A stretch of 59,848 bases of DNA from NCBI GenBank assembly GCA_028278125.1, contig JANQEY010000062.1, positions 1-59,848 on the forward strand, given 5' to 3'. Shown piece after piece: positions 37,141 to 46,268 of the stretch (its first letter is position 1; every line of letters begins with the position of its first letter). This DNA is from a bacterium (GTDB taxonomy: Bacteria > Electryoneota > Electryoneia > Electryoneales > Electryoneaceae). A model generated the notes under the pieces. It saw only the letters and a list, made by a program, of their open reading frames with translations. It was not told the DNA's origin and made no database searches. A program made the position numbers and the translations under genes.

Positions 37141-39443
37141 CCTCCCGGAATGGTAGCAGAATCCCGGACCTGCCCTTTAAAAACAGCCCGCTGAATAATT
37201 CAACCCCACCCGTTTTTCCGAAACTGTGGACTTTTGTCGGTACGGCCTGGATGGTTGCGGTTGGGGTATCTTTTTTCCTCCCGCAATGGGTGTCACTTAT
37301 CATCTCGCTCTCGGGTGGACTGTTGTCGTCAATCGCTATTGTCACCCGTCAACTGCCCCTGCCACGCAATAACAAGACGGTAAAACTTGCGTTAATCTTG
37401 CTGATATTTCCGATTATTACGTGCCTGTTGACCGAACAGCCCGGAAGCAACCTGGCTATCTTGGCGACATCATCCACATTATTCTTCAGTGTTGTCCTGG
37501 GAATGATGGTGTTGTTGCGGGAACGAAAAAGCCTTAGGTCAACCTGGTTTATTCTCCTCAGTGTTGTACTAGCCGCTTTCGTAATACAGGGTATGTATTA
37601 TTTCTCTTCCGATCAAAAAGGAAGTTTCCTTATAAACAACCAGGGTTTGTTGTTGATGACGGCAATTGTGTCCCTGGCTGTTGTTTACCCCCTGAAAAGC
37701 AAAGCATCGATTCCAGGATGGTTATTGTTGGTCATGCTGTTTATTGTTGTCGGATTATACGGTTCATTTGGAACCTGGGTGGGAGTAGCTGTGGGTACCG
37801 TTGTTTACCTGACGGTGCAGGGCAAGAACAACAATCGATATGCACCTGTTATCGGTATAATAGTGGTGCTGCTCTTTTACCTGGTCTCATTGTCACAATG
37901 GGGACAGGGGGAAGGCCTTAACGGAATTTTTAATTCAGATATTGAAACACAAAGATTCCAGGTGGATTTATCAAGTCCCAGCGGCAGACAGTTCTGGTTC
38001 GGGACTGGTTTTGAAAATTGGCAGGATATTGAAGCAACCGGCATTGAAAAGTACGGTCTTTCACCAGTAAGCCTCGAAAACATTGGAAATGACTGGTTAT
38101 TCCTCTGGCTTTCCACCGGGATACTGGGCATCATTTCAGTAATAATACTGCTGAGCGTATTAGTTCGTGAAAGCTACAAGGATTTGAAATCGTGGGATAA
38201 GCTGAACACCGCCAGGCACCTCTACCTCGGTGGCGTTATAGCGATTATATCAATGGTTATATCGTCGTTTTTCCAGGTAAACGTGGCGGACGGTCAATTT
38301 CTGCTCGTGCTGTCTGTCGCCTTCGGTCTGGTTTTCATGTCACGTGAAAGGTTGATTCACGAAGATTTTACCCGGCACCCAAGACGGAAACAAACCCATC
38401 TAAAAGAACATTTCCGCGAGCTGGTGTCTGCATCGAAGTCTTTGCTGATATTTTTATCGTCGATCTTCTTCACTCAAAGAACGGAAGACACATCTGTTTT
38501 CAGGAGAACAATCGATCCAGACTCCGAAACAATTTACTGTCCCTATACAAATAATCAACCAAACTGGATTCCGGTCTTTATCCATATACACTCAAACCGG
38601 TGGGAGGGAGCGTTTTCGCCGGAGGATACGGTTTCACATTTTGAATCAATTAATGCCGGTGCGGTCGTCCTCACTGACCACAACAGGATTACCGAAGCAG
38701 ACCATCCACTTGCTTTTTTACCTGCATACGAACACGGTTGGGGGTTCCATTCACGACACGTATTGGTACTCGGGGCACAAAAAACAACAACAGAATTAAA
38801 TCCTTTAAGATTTCTAGGCAATAGATCGAATCCAGCTACTCTTAGTGGTTTGCGAAAAACAGGAGACTATTTGATCCTGGCTCACCCTGAAAGTAAAAAC
38901 GCCTGGAAAGAATCAGATGTCAGGGAGCTAGATTATGACGCGATCGAGGTTTTTAACAAGTCTGCCGTCAGCGAGGACCTTTGGGACGAAGCCCTTACAT
39001 CTGGACGCCTGGTGTGGGGAACGGCCGGAGACGATTGCCACGATCTCCGTAGCCGCCATCAAACCGGTAAAAGGTATATCCTTGTCGACCTACCGGATGG
39101 TGAAGCGCTTGATAGAAACACTCTGATCGAGATCCTGCGGGGAGGCCATTTTCTCTCGGTCTGGCACCAGTCCAGGGAATTGACAACGAAAACACCTTCT
39201 CACGAGTTGGCACTTCCCAAGTCTTTCTCCTGGAAAGGGGGCCGGTTAGAGATAGTATTTGATAAACCAGTTGAGAAAGCTGAGCTGATCGGAGCTGGAG
39301 GAAAGCATTTAGGAGAATTTCTACACACTGAAAATGTAAAAGTACAACTTGAAACGAGTGAACCGTACCGAAGGGTAGTTTATGAAAGTGCCGGGCATCG
39401 GATTATTCTGAATCCGGTGGCGAGAATCTCGAAAAGTGCTTAA
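37137..39443 (+). CDS. Fusion of an O-antigen polymerase/ligase-like membrane domain with a PHP phosphoesterase domain
   Basis: 768 residues. Residues about 30-405 hold roughly ten hydrophobic helices, and a central loop near 'SGRQFWFGTGFENWQDI...NDWLFLWLSTGILGIISV' looks like the Wzy/WaaL family. From about 475 on, a soluble domain carries PHP motifs: 'FIHIHSNRWEGAFSPEDTV', 'AGAVVLTDHNRI', 'LILAHPES', 'DAIEVFN' and 'WGTAGDDCHD'. These metal ligands are arranged as in metal-dependent phosphoesterases. The C-terminal 90 residues form a beta-rich tail. Such a combination might couple polymer formation to removal of a phosphate, for example from a lipid carrier or modified sugar. No frameshift or stop separates the halves, so it is one protein. 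Confidence 0.8.
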   Translation: MTSRNGSRIPDLPFKNSPLNNSTPPVFPKLWTFVGTAWMVAVGVSFFLPQWVSLIISLSGGLLSSIAIVTRQLPLPRNNKTVKLALILLIFPIITCLLTEQPGSNLAILATSSTLFFSVVLGMMVLLRERKSLRSTWFILLSVVLAAFVIQGMYYFSSDQKGSFLINNQGLLLMTAIVSLAVVYPLKSKASIPGWLLLVMLFIVVGLYGSFGTWVGVAVGTVVYLTVQGKNNNRYAPVIGIIVVLLFYLVSLSQWGQGEGLNGIFNSDIETQRFQVDLSSPSGRQFWFGTGFENWQDIEATGIEKYGLSPVSLENIGNDWLFLWLSTGILGIISVIILLSVLVRESYKDLKSWDKLNTARHLYLGGVIAIISMVISSFFQVNVADGQFLLVLSVAFGLVFMSRERLIHEDFTRHPRRKQTHLKEHFRELVSASKSLLIFLSSIFFTQRTEDTSVFRRTIDPDSETIYCPYTNNQPNWIPVFIHIHSNRWEGAFSPEDTVSHFESINAGAVVLTDHNRITEADHPLAFLPAYEHGWGFHSRHVLVLGAQKTTTELNPLRFLGNRSNPATLSGLRKTGDYLILAHPESKNAWKESDVRELDYDAIEVFNKSAVSEDLWDEALTSGRLVWGTAGDDCHDLRSRHQTGKRYILVDLPDGEALDRNTLIEILRGGHFLSVWHQSRELTTKTPSHELALPKSFSWKGGRLEIVFDKPVEKAELIGAGGKHLGEFLHTENVKVQLETSEPYRRVVYESAGHRIILNPVARISKSA

Positions 39444-39655
39444 TATTTAGTGGAATTCAAAAGGTTATTTTCCTGCCAATCACACTGCCATATTGACACC
39501 AAAGCCTTCTTTTGCCCCTTGACGAACATTCTGTGAAACAATTAAAACGATGTTTATACAACACTAACACAGGAATGGGATTCTGGCACGGGAGTTGTGC
39601 TGTATCTATTCGGAATTACATTGATTTTTAGTCGAATAAAAAAGTAGAACAAAGC

Positions 39656-42274
39656 ATGGATATAAATAAGCTTACTCAAAAATCACAGGCAGCAATTCAG
39701 GTTGCCCAGGACAAAGCGTCACAACATGGTCATGTTGAAGTCGACATTGAGCATCTACTCCTGGCCTTGCTTGAACAGGAAAAGGGCCTCGTCCCAAGAA
39801 TACTGGAGTTGCTCGAGGTGCCCTTGGAGGCTGTATCCGCCGATGTAGAACGTAACCTGCGAAACCGTCCCAGCCAGTCCGGCCCGGGTGCCGAACTTGG
39901 TAAGGTTTATATCTCGAACAGGCTGAACCGGATATTAGTTCAGGCAGAAGACGAAGCAAAAAGGCTAAAGGACGAGTATGTATCGGTTGAACATCTTTTT
40001 CTGGCAATGCTGTCGGAAGATTCAAATTCAGCGCTGGGAAGAATACTCTCTCGGTTTAATGTAGACAAAAACAGGGTATTAAAAGCTCTGACGGATATTC
40101 GTGGCAGCCAGCGGGTTCAAAGCGCGAATCCAGAAGATACATACGAAGCGCTGCAAAGATTCGGCAGAGATCTTGTTGCCGAGGCAAACGCGGGAAAACT
40201 TGAACCGGTTATCGGCAGGGACAATGAAATACGACGAATTATCAGGATTCTGAGTCGTAAAACTAAAAACAATCCTGTCCTGATCGGTGAGCCTGGTGTA
40301 GGAAAAACAGCCATAGTGGAAGGCCTTGCGCACAGGATAGTCCGTGGAGATGTACCTGAGAGCCTGAAGAACAAATCGGTCTTTTCACTGGACATGGGCT
40401 CATTGATCGCCGGCGCAAAATTCAGGGGTGAGTTCGAAGAGCGCCTGAAAGCTGTATTGTCCGAGATTAAACAGTCAGAAGGACGAATATTACTTTTTAT
40501 CGATGAATTGCACACGATAGTCGGTGCCGGGAAGGCTGAGGGCGCCATGGACGCCGGCAATATGCTGAAGCCGATGCTGGCGCGCGGTGAACTTCATTGT
40601 ATCGGTGCAACTACTCTTGATGAATACCGCAAACATATTGAAAAAGATGCTGCCCTGGAACGGCGGTTCCAGACAGTCCAGGTAGACCAGCCCATGGTTG
40701 AAGATACAATATCCATCCTTCGTGGATTGCGTGAACGGTTCGAAGTTCACCACGGGGTGAAAATCCAGGACAACGCCCTTGTTGCGGCCGCAGTATTGTC
40801 CCACCGTTATATTACAGACCGTTTCCTTCCAGATAAGGCGATAGACCTGATAGATGAATCCTGCGCCATGATTCGCACCGAAATAGATTCTCTTCCGGCA
40901 GAACTTGATGACACGTCTCGCAAAGTTATGCAGCTTGAAATAGAAGAAGCAGCACTAAAAAAGGAAAAGGATAAATCCAGCAGGCAACGATTGGAATCCC
41001 TGCAGGCAGAACTTGAATCTGAACGAAAGAAATCAGAAACGTTAAAATTGCAATGGGAAAAGGAGAAGAAAGCAATTGAGGTGGTCAGCAACCTCAGGGA
41101 AGAGATTGAAACGGTAAGAAACCAGGTTGACCAGGCTGAGAGAGAGTACGATCTGAACAAAGCTGCCGAACTGAAACATGGAAAACTTCCCGATCTTCAG
41201 AAACGTCTTAACCTTGAAGAGACAAGGCTTAATGAACGGCAGAATGGCCAGAAGTTACTCCGAGAGGAAGTGACAGAAGAGGAAATAGCCGATATCGTCA
41301 GCCGTTGGACAGGTATTCCAGTCAGCAGGTTGGTGGAGGGAGAACGTGAAAAGCTCCTGAAGCTGGACAAGGTTCTGCATAAAAGAGTAATAGGACAGGA
41401 CAAAGCTGTAAAGCTTGTGGTGGACGCGGTTATCCGGGCACGCAGCGGTATCAAGGATCCCGGACGACCAATAGGCAGCTTTTTGTTTCTTGGCCCAACA
41501 GGTGTTGGTAAAACAGAGCTGGCTAAAACCCTTGCCGAGGCTCTGTTCGACAGCGAAGACAACATGGTTCGAATAGACATGAGCGAATACATGGAACGTT
41601 TTGCTGTCTCCCGCCTCGTTGGTGCCCCGCCGGGCTATGTCGGGTACGATGAGGGTGGACAGTTAACCGAGGCTGTTCGTAGAAAACCCTACACTGTCGT
41701 CCTGTTTGATGAAATCGAGAAAGCACACCCTGATGTATTTAACATCCTTCTACAGGTTCTCGATGATGGGAGGATAACCGACAGCCAGGGAAGAAATGTT
41801 AATTTTAAAAACACGGTTTTAATCTTAACCAGTAACATTGGATCAACCCATCTTCTCGAGGGTATTTCAAAAGATGGAGAATTATCGGAACAGGTAAAAT
41901 CAGTTGTCTTCGATGAGCTTCGGCGAGGATTTAAACCGGAGTTCCTGAACAGGCTTGATGATATCGTTTTATTTAAACCACTTCTGCTTGAGGAATTGAA
42001 AAAAATCGTTGACCTTGTTATTTATAGCCTGGAAGATCGACTTAGGGAACGCAGGATCAGATTATCCGTGTCGGATGCAGCGAAGGAATTTATCGCCAGA
42101 GAGGGATTTGATCCTGTTTTCGGGGCACGTCCGCTAAAACGATTCATTCAACATGAACTGGAAACACAAATCGGAAGATCTCTGCTCTTTGGAGATGTAG
42201 AAGAAGGTTCCACCCTCTTTGTGGAAATGAAAAACGGCAAGATTTCTGTGAAAACAGAAACAGATGACAGATGA
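39656..42274 (+). CDS. clpB: ClpB protein disaggregase
   Basis: Hexameric AAA+ chaperone that works with DnaK to extract proteins from aggregates. 872 residues, the usual length. Clp N domain (about 1-145), first ATPase [15 protein letters not shown] with [12 protein letters not shown], the middle coiled coil (about 410-525, rich in Lys and Glu) and the second ATPase [16 protein letters not shown] with [14 protein letters not shown]. The M domain separates it from ClpC and ClpA. The upstream 212 bases have a weak TTGACG/TTAAAA promoter-like pair near 39519-39547 but no CIRCE element, so no heat-shock repressor site is visible. Confidence 0.97.
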   Translation: MDINKLTQKSQAAIQVAQDKASQHGHVEVDIEHLLLALLEQEKGLVPRILELLEVPLEAVSADVERNLRNRPSQSGPGAELGKVYISNRLNRILVQAEDEAKRLKDEYVSVEHLFLAMLSEDSNSALGRILSRFNVDKNRVLKALTDIRGSQRVQSANPEDTYEALQRFGRDLVAEANAGKLEPVIGRDNEIRRIIRILSRKTKNNPVLIGEPGVGKTAIVEGLAHRIVRGDVPESLKNKSVFSLDMGSLIAGAKFRGEFEERLKAVLSEIKQSEGRILLFIDELHTIVGAGKAEGAMDAGNMLKPMLARGELHCIGATTLDEYRKHIEKDAALERRFQTVQVDQPMVEDTISILRGLRERFEVHHGVKIQDNALVAAAVLSHRYITDRFLPDKAIDLIDESCAMIRTEIDSLPAELDDTSRKVMQLEIEEAALKKEKDKSSRQRLESLQAELESERKKSETLKLQWEKEKKAIEVVSNLREEIETVRNQVDQAEREYDLNKAAELKHGKLPDLQKRLNLEETRLNERQNGQKLLREEVTEEEIADIVSRWTGIPVSRLVEGEREKLLKLDKVLHKRVIGQDKAVKLVVDAVIRARSGIKDPGRPIGSFLFLGPTGVGKTELAKTLAEALFDSEDNMVRIDMSEYMERFAVSRLVGAPPGYVGYDEGGQLTEAVRRKPYTVVLFDEIEKAHPDVFNILLQVLDDGRITDSQGRNVNFKNTVLILTSNIGSTHLLEGISKDGELSEQVKSVVFDELRRGFKPEFLNRLDDIVLFKPLLLEELKKIVDLVIYSLEDRLRERRIRLSVSDAAKEFIAREGFDPVFGARPLKRFIQHELETQIGRSLLFGDVEEGSTLFVEMKNGKISVKTETDDR

Positions 42275-42798
42275 ATATATTTCGGTTTCACAAGCACGCA
42301 AAAAATTGATCATTTCAGCCGGGGGCGGGTTGTGATTTTAGGGGCGATCAGGCATTCACCTTTAATGATACATTTTGAGTTTGATTCAGTGTAAATGAAT
42401 CATAATTCAAGCCGATGGATTTCCTCGACCATCAGAGACCATCGTTTTCAATTCTCTATGTCGTTTGCATTCCTCATGAGGGATTTCTTCATTAGAAAGT
42501 CTTTGAAAGTGGATTTGCCGGGTAGTCTATTTACAAAGAAGCTGTTCCTCCTGGAAAACCAAATCTTTCTTGAGGAGAATTTCCTCATATACACACTTGG
42601 TAAACCGAAAATTCGAGGCTGGCAGGATGATTTATGCAAATTCTAGGCGAAGATTAGTTCAAAATTTGATCTAACACTAAGGGGCGGTCAGCAAAAATTC
42701 ATCAAGAAATTCTTCCAGATCTTTTCGCAAGTTCATTTCCAATTGTTAGCAGCAGAAGCACAACAACTAAGTCTGGAAGGATTAGCCTTATAGATCGA
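42275..42798. other. Gene-free region downstream of clpB
   Basis: 524 bases. It contains a 7-base inverted repeat TGATTCA-GTGTAAA-TGAATCA (42382-42402) that is not followed by a T-run, and no convincing ORF. An 83-codon frame at 42395-42646 has no ribosome-binding site or family resemblance. Nothing else recognised. Confidence 0.5.
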
Positions 42799-43401
42799 TC
42801 AGTCTAAATAGCCATTAGAGAACATCTCTTTTAAATATGCCTTCAGAATACTATTTAGACCTCTTTTCGATATACCTGTTTGTGATAATACGATCAAACC
42901 CACCGTATTTACGGTTAACACCCTGGCCAGGGCACGTGGTTCCTGGCCGTATGTAAGCTGTCCCTTACGATAAGCTACAGACAACGAGTTAAAAAACGCG
43001 CTATTTAAGTGTTCATAATAACTTTTGACCTTTTTTTCGATCTCCTCGTCATTGGTTGCGAAGTCTGTTGTTGCCCTGATTATCAGGCAACCTCGCTTTA
43101 TATCGTTGTTATACAACAACCTTAGAAGCTCTTCATAAAACTTCTTAATTGCGTTGAGGTCTGCCTCTGGGGCTTCCAGTGTCTCAAATAGTTTATTTAC
43201 AATATTATTCTCGTAATAGTCCAGAACCTCAAGGTAGAGTTTTCTTTTTGACTTAAAGGTATTATACATGCTTTGACGGCTGATTCCCATGCAAGCAAGC
43301 AGGTCGGACACGGAAGTTGCTTTGTACCCATTAGTCCAAAACAGATCCATTGCCTTTTCTAAAACCAGGTTGGTTTCAAACTCACGTCTTCTAGGTGACA
43401 T
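42799..43401 (-). CDS. TetR/AcrR-family transcriptional regulator
   Basis: 200 residues. The N-terminal HTH is the TetR pattern 'VLEKAMDLFWTNGYKATSVSDLLACMGISRQSMYNTFKSKRKLYLEVLDYYE', with Y-N-T-F-K in the recognition helix region. The all-helical C-terminal ligand/dimer domain contains 'RGCLIIRATTDFA' and ends at 'FSNGYLD'. Members of this subfamily repress efflux or oxidoreductase genes after binding small ligands. The nitroreductase gene on the same strand about 700 bases upstream is a possible target. No perfect palindromic operator was found beside the gene. Confidence 0.88.
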   Translation of the reverse strand: MSPRRREFETNLVLEKAMDLFWTNGYKATSVSDLLACMGISRQSMYNTFKSKRKLYLEVLDYYENNIVNKLFETLEAPEADLNAIKKFYEELLRLLYNNDIKRGCLIIRATTDFATNDEEIEKKVKSYYEHLNSAFFNSLSVAYRKGQLTYGQEPRALARVLTVNTVGLIVLSQTGISKRGLNSILKAYLKEMFSNGYLD

Positions 43402-44116
43402 TGGGTGTTTTTAACCTCATTTTCTTTTGGAACGAACGGTCAAATAAGTTAACATGTCGCCCTGCCGGGTTTCAAGTGCTGCTAAGTGTCAAAAGCATTT
43501 TTGCCGCCCAGGCCACACAAGAGGGTGACTACAAAGTAAATTATTTATGATCTTTTTCTATATGTCTGTTTCTATCATAGTTTTCGGGGGAAATTTCTTC
43601 GCTGTCAGCATCAAATTGTCAAAATATTCCATTTCACCCCGAAAAAATTTCTGGATCTTCTTCTGAATTTTCCTCACCTGTCATCTATTTTTAATATCGG
43701 CAAGATTCATTTTCATGTTAATCGGATTTAATCCCATATTAGCATTACAATAGTTCTGTAGTCCAAAATCATAAGAAGATTCTAAAAAATTTTGAGATAA
43801 AAACGCGTAAGAATCTGTTAAACATATCGTAAAAATATTCTCCGTCAATTATCTCTATGAGAACACAATTATGAGACAAAAACAGCAAATAACTGATGTT
43901 TTGTTATTCACAGCCCGACACCGCATGATAAAGAATAAAATCAAAAATCAGCAAATAGGAGAATATTTCGTCAATTACAACGAAAAATTCATTCACAACC
44001 TGACACCACCGACGAGAAGCAATGTTGTTTTCACAACACGGCCCTTCGTTTAGGCTGCATATGTCTTTGTTAGGGGATATGACCTGAAAAGTGGATGAAA
44101 GAAAAAGGGAGAACGA
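43402..44116. other. Gene-free AT-rich region upstream of the TetR gene
   Basis: 715 bases with no supported gene. A 60-codon frame at 43871-44053 was rejected. It includes GAACGAACGGTC close to the TetR start (about 43430) and a lone TTATTCACA at 43904-43912. No terminator or RNA gene was recognised. Confidence 0.45.
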
Positions 44117-44704
44117 CTAGAATGTTCCCACAATTATACTGTCCAGAGGTCTTTTAGGGACGTGATGAATCTCTTCGCTGTCTCTCCAGTAGTTAAACTG
44201 GCCAGGATCTGGCATATCTTCGATAACTACCTTTTCACCGGGATAGCCGAGTGATATTGCAAGCTTAATTTCGTAATCGTCGGAGATAGAAAGAATCTTT
44301 TTAATCTTTTTCCTTTTGATAGAAGCCAGCATGCATGATCCGATTCCCCTGCTGGCCGCTGCGAGGACAATTGTCTGTGCAGAAATACCGAGGTCGATGT
44401 CTACTGTACACCCTGTACTCATATCTCTCAGAATTACGATATATGCGGTAGGTCTTTCCGTTTCATCGGGACCATTCCAGTCTTTTAACGCTCCAGCCCA
44501 TTGCAGACACTGGAAAATCTCTTCGCGTACACCAGAATTGGTTACTAGGATGTATCTTAGTGGTTGATGATTTCTTCCGGAAGGAGTCAGCCGGGCAGTA
44601 TCTATAATTTGATGAAGATCGTCAAGGGTAACCGGTTTATCGTTACTATATCTGCGTATAGATCTGCATTTTCTGGTAAGTTCATGAAAATCTTCTGTCA
44701 GCAT
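44117..44704 (-). CDS. Nitroreductase-family flavoprotein
   Basis: 195 residues from ATG 44704, with AGGTGG upstream; a GTG at 44716 is in frame but overlaps that ribosome site. FMN-binding pattern 'CRSIRRYSNDKPV' at the N-terminus (the R-R-Y box), 'TARLTPSGRNHQPLRYILV', 'DIDLGISAQTIVLAAASRGIGSCM' and 'KLAISLGYPGEK' are typical of NAD(P)H-dependent nitroreductases. Members reduce nitro or quinone compounds or act in other flavin reductions. It follows the HD-GYP regulator on the same strand with a 40-base gap, so the two may be co-transcribed. Confidence 0.85.
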   Translation of the reverse strand: MLTEDFHELTRKCRSIRRYSNDKPVTLDDLHQIIDTARLTPSGRNHQPLRYILVTNSGVREEIFQCLQWAGALKDWNGPDETERPTAYIVILRDMSTGCTVDIDLGISAQTIVLAAASRGIGSCMLASIKRKKIKKILSISDDYEIKLAISLGYPGEKVVIEDMPDPGQFNYWRDSEEIHHVPKRPLDSIIVGTF

Positions 44705-44744
44705 GAAATTTTCCACCTAATAAGGAATAGACCAGGAATAATAA

Positions 44745-45839
44745 TTATACTTTTAAACTCTCCAGGGCAACAGTACTCTGTATATCCAGGACGTTATCAA
44801 AATTATTAACGAAGATGTCGACCAGCTGCGGATCAAACTGTTTTCCTCTACCTTCGACAAGAAGGCGAACAGCTTCTTCGTTGGAAAAAGCTCTTTTATA
44901 AGGTCGTTCGCTGGTCAGGGCATCAAAAACGTCAGCCACCGCGCATATCCTTCCCCAGACAGGAATCTCATCACCGGCTAAGCCGTTCGGGTAACCCATC
45001 CCGTCCCACCGTTCATGGTGAGTCAGCGCAATAATCTCACCCGCCTGCAACAACTCCGATGACGAGTCCCGGAGAATCTGCCTGCCGTAAAGGGTATGTT
45101 TCCTCATCAGCTTCCATTCTTCAGCATTCAACTTTCCCGGCTTCAGCAGGATCTCTTCGGGGGTGCCTATTTTGCCAATGTCATGCATCGGGCTGGCGTG
45201 AAGGATCAGCTCAACTTCATGTGGCGGTAAATGCAGTTTGTTGGCAATTAACGCACAGTACCGGCTCATTCGCTGAATATGGTTCGATGTGTCCCTGTCT
45301 TTAAATTCTGCGGCTGACACGAGGCGTTGGATTGTTTCGAGATGTGCGGAACGAAGCTGGTTTTGTGTTTCAACCATCTCGTCAAGAGCTTCGCGAAGAG
45401 CGGCTGTTCTTTGCCTGACTGTACTCTCCAGCTCCACCTGGTGTCTTTTGAGGGCGTCCTGTGCATCTTTCATCTGCAGCAGCGACGAAGACCGAGCTTT
45501 TATCTCTGTAAGGTCAAAAGGTTTTGAGATAAAATCGTTCGCGCCCACTTCAACAGCCCTTAACCTGTCCTGCCTTCCGGACATTCCTGTTACCATAATT
45601 ATTGGCAGGTCGTAAACGGAATATTTTTTACGGATGGTTTCGACAACCTCGAATCCATCGATTCCCGGCATAACCACATCTGTTAGTACTAAATCAAACC
45701 CGGACTCGAGCTTTGCCAGGGCCTCATGTCCATTACTGGCGGTTTCTACATGATGACCAAGAAATTCAAGCATTTCACGCAGGCTTTCGCGTATATCCTC
45801 TTCGTCGTCAACGACTAAAACGCGATTAGGTTCATTCAT
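44745..45839 (-). CDS. Response regulator with HD-GYP output domain (RpfG-like)
   Basis: 364 residues; GAGGA precedes the ATG. The receiver domain (about 1-125) has the acidic pair in 'VLVVDDEED', the phosphoacceptor Asp in 'FDLVLTDVVMPGIDGFE' and the Lys in 'FISKPFDL'. A coiled linker leads to the HD-GYP domain, with 'HDIGKIGTPEEILLKPGKL' and 'HHERWDGMGYPNGLAGDEIP'. HHExxxGxGYP is diagnostic, with a slight G-Y-P variation. It likely degrades cyclic di-GMP or another cyclic dinucleotide when phosphorylated. No kinase is adjacent. Confidence 0.92.
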   Translation of the reverse strand: MNEPNRVLVVDDEEDIRESLREMLEFLGHHVETASNGHEALAKLESGFDLVLTDVVMPGIDGFEVVETIRKKYSVYDLPIIMVTGMSGRQDRLRAVEVGANDFISKPFDLTEIKARSSSLLQMKDAQDALKRHQVELESTVRQRTAALREALDEMVETQNQLRSAHLETIQRLVSAAEFKDRDTSNHIQRMSRYCALIANKLHLPPHEVELILHASPMHDIGKIGTPEEILLKPGKLNAEEWKLMRKHTLYGRQILRDSSSELLQAGEIIALTHHERWDGMGYPNGLAGDEIPVWGRICAVADVFDALTSERPYKRAFSNEEAVRLLVEGRGKQFDPQLVDIFVNNFDNVLDIQSTVALESLKV

Positions 45840-46268
45840 GAAGAATTCCTCTAAAAAATACTGGACTAATGTAAGCGGCCATCTTGTTTAAGATAAATGA
45901 ATAAATAAAAAAATCAAAGCTAACCGCAACACTTAAACGCTCCCCGTTGTCTTAAAGGGTGAGTATTTCATGAAAAGAAAACGATGTCTCTAGATTAATT
46001 ATAAGTAAACGGAAGGGACTTCGACTCAAATCGGGTTAAAGCCCCGTCTTTATTAGGCAGCTTCTTTGGATACAGAACAGGCTCTGCTCGGAGAACTTCA
46101 AGCGAAAAAAATAAAATATTCATCAACAAACCTTGCACCGGGATTATAAGTAGGAACAATTTACTATACAGCGTGAACACCCTTTTTGCCGTGGACCTGA
46201 AACAGGCTTTAAATAATAACTATGTCTTTAAGAACTTTGACGAAACTAATGATCTAGTGGGGGTAGCC
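45840..46268. other. Divergent intergenic region upstream of the secreted-protein gene
   Basis: 429 bases between divergent genes (minus: HD-GYP regulator; plus: secreted protein). A 61-codon minus-strand frame at 45995-46180 and the upstream extension of the plus-strand frame were discarded. No clear promoter hexamers or operators were recognised. Confidence 0.4.

Noticed and set aside
38336..38351. CACGTGAAA core resembling parS inside the polymerase-PHP gene
   Set aside because: Only 11 of 16 bases match the parS consensus and it lies in coding sequence.
39444..39655. Possible CIRCE or other heat-shock element upstream of clpB
   Set aside because: No TTAGCACTC-N9-GAGTGCTAA pattern, and only a weak promoter-like pair.
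42395..42646. 83-codon ORF downstream of clpB
   Set aside because: No Shine-Dalgarno, atypical composition and no domain; also not coupled to neighbouring genes.
42341..42690. Two GGGGCG(A/G)TCA copies flanking a gene-free stretch (42341 and 42681), possible mobile-element ends
   Set aside because: Only 9 of 10 bases match, with no flanking target duplication or transposase remnant.
43904..43912. Lone TTATTCACA (DnaA-box-like)
   Set aside because: A single match far from the origin cluster; expected by chance in AT-rich DNA.
43871..44053. 60-codon ORF upstream of the nitroreductase gene
   Set aside because: No ribosome-binding site or recognisable domain.
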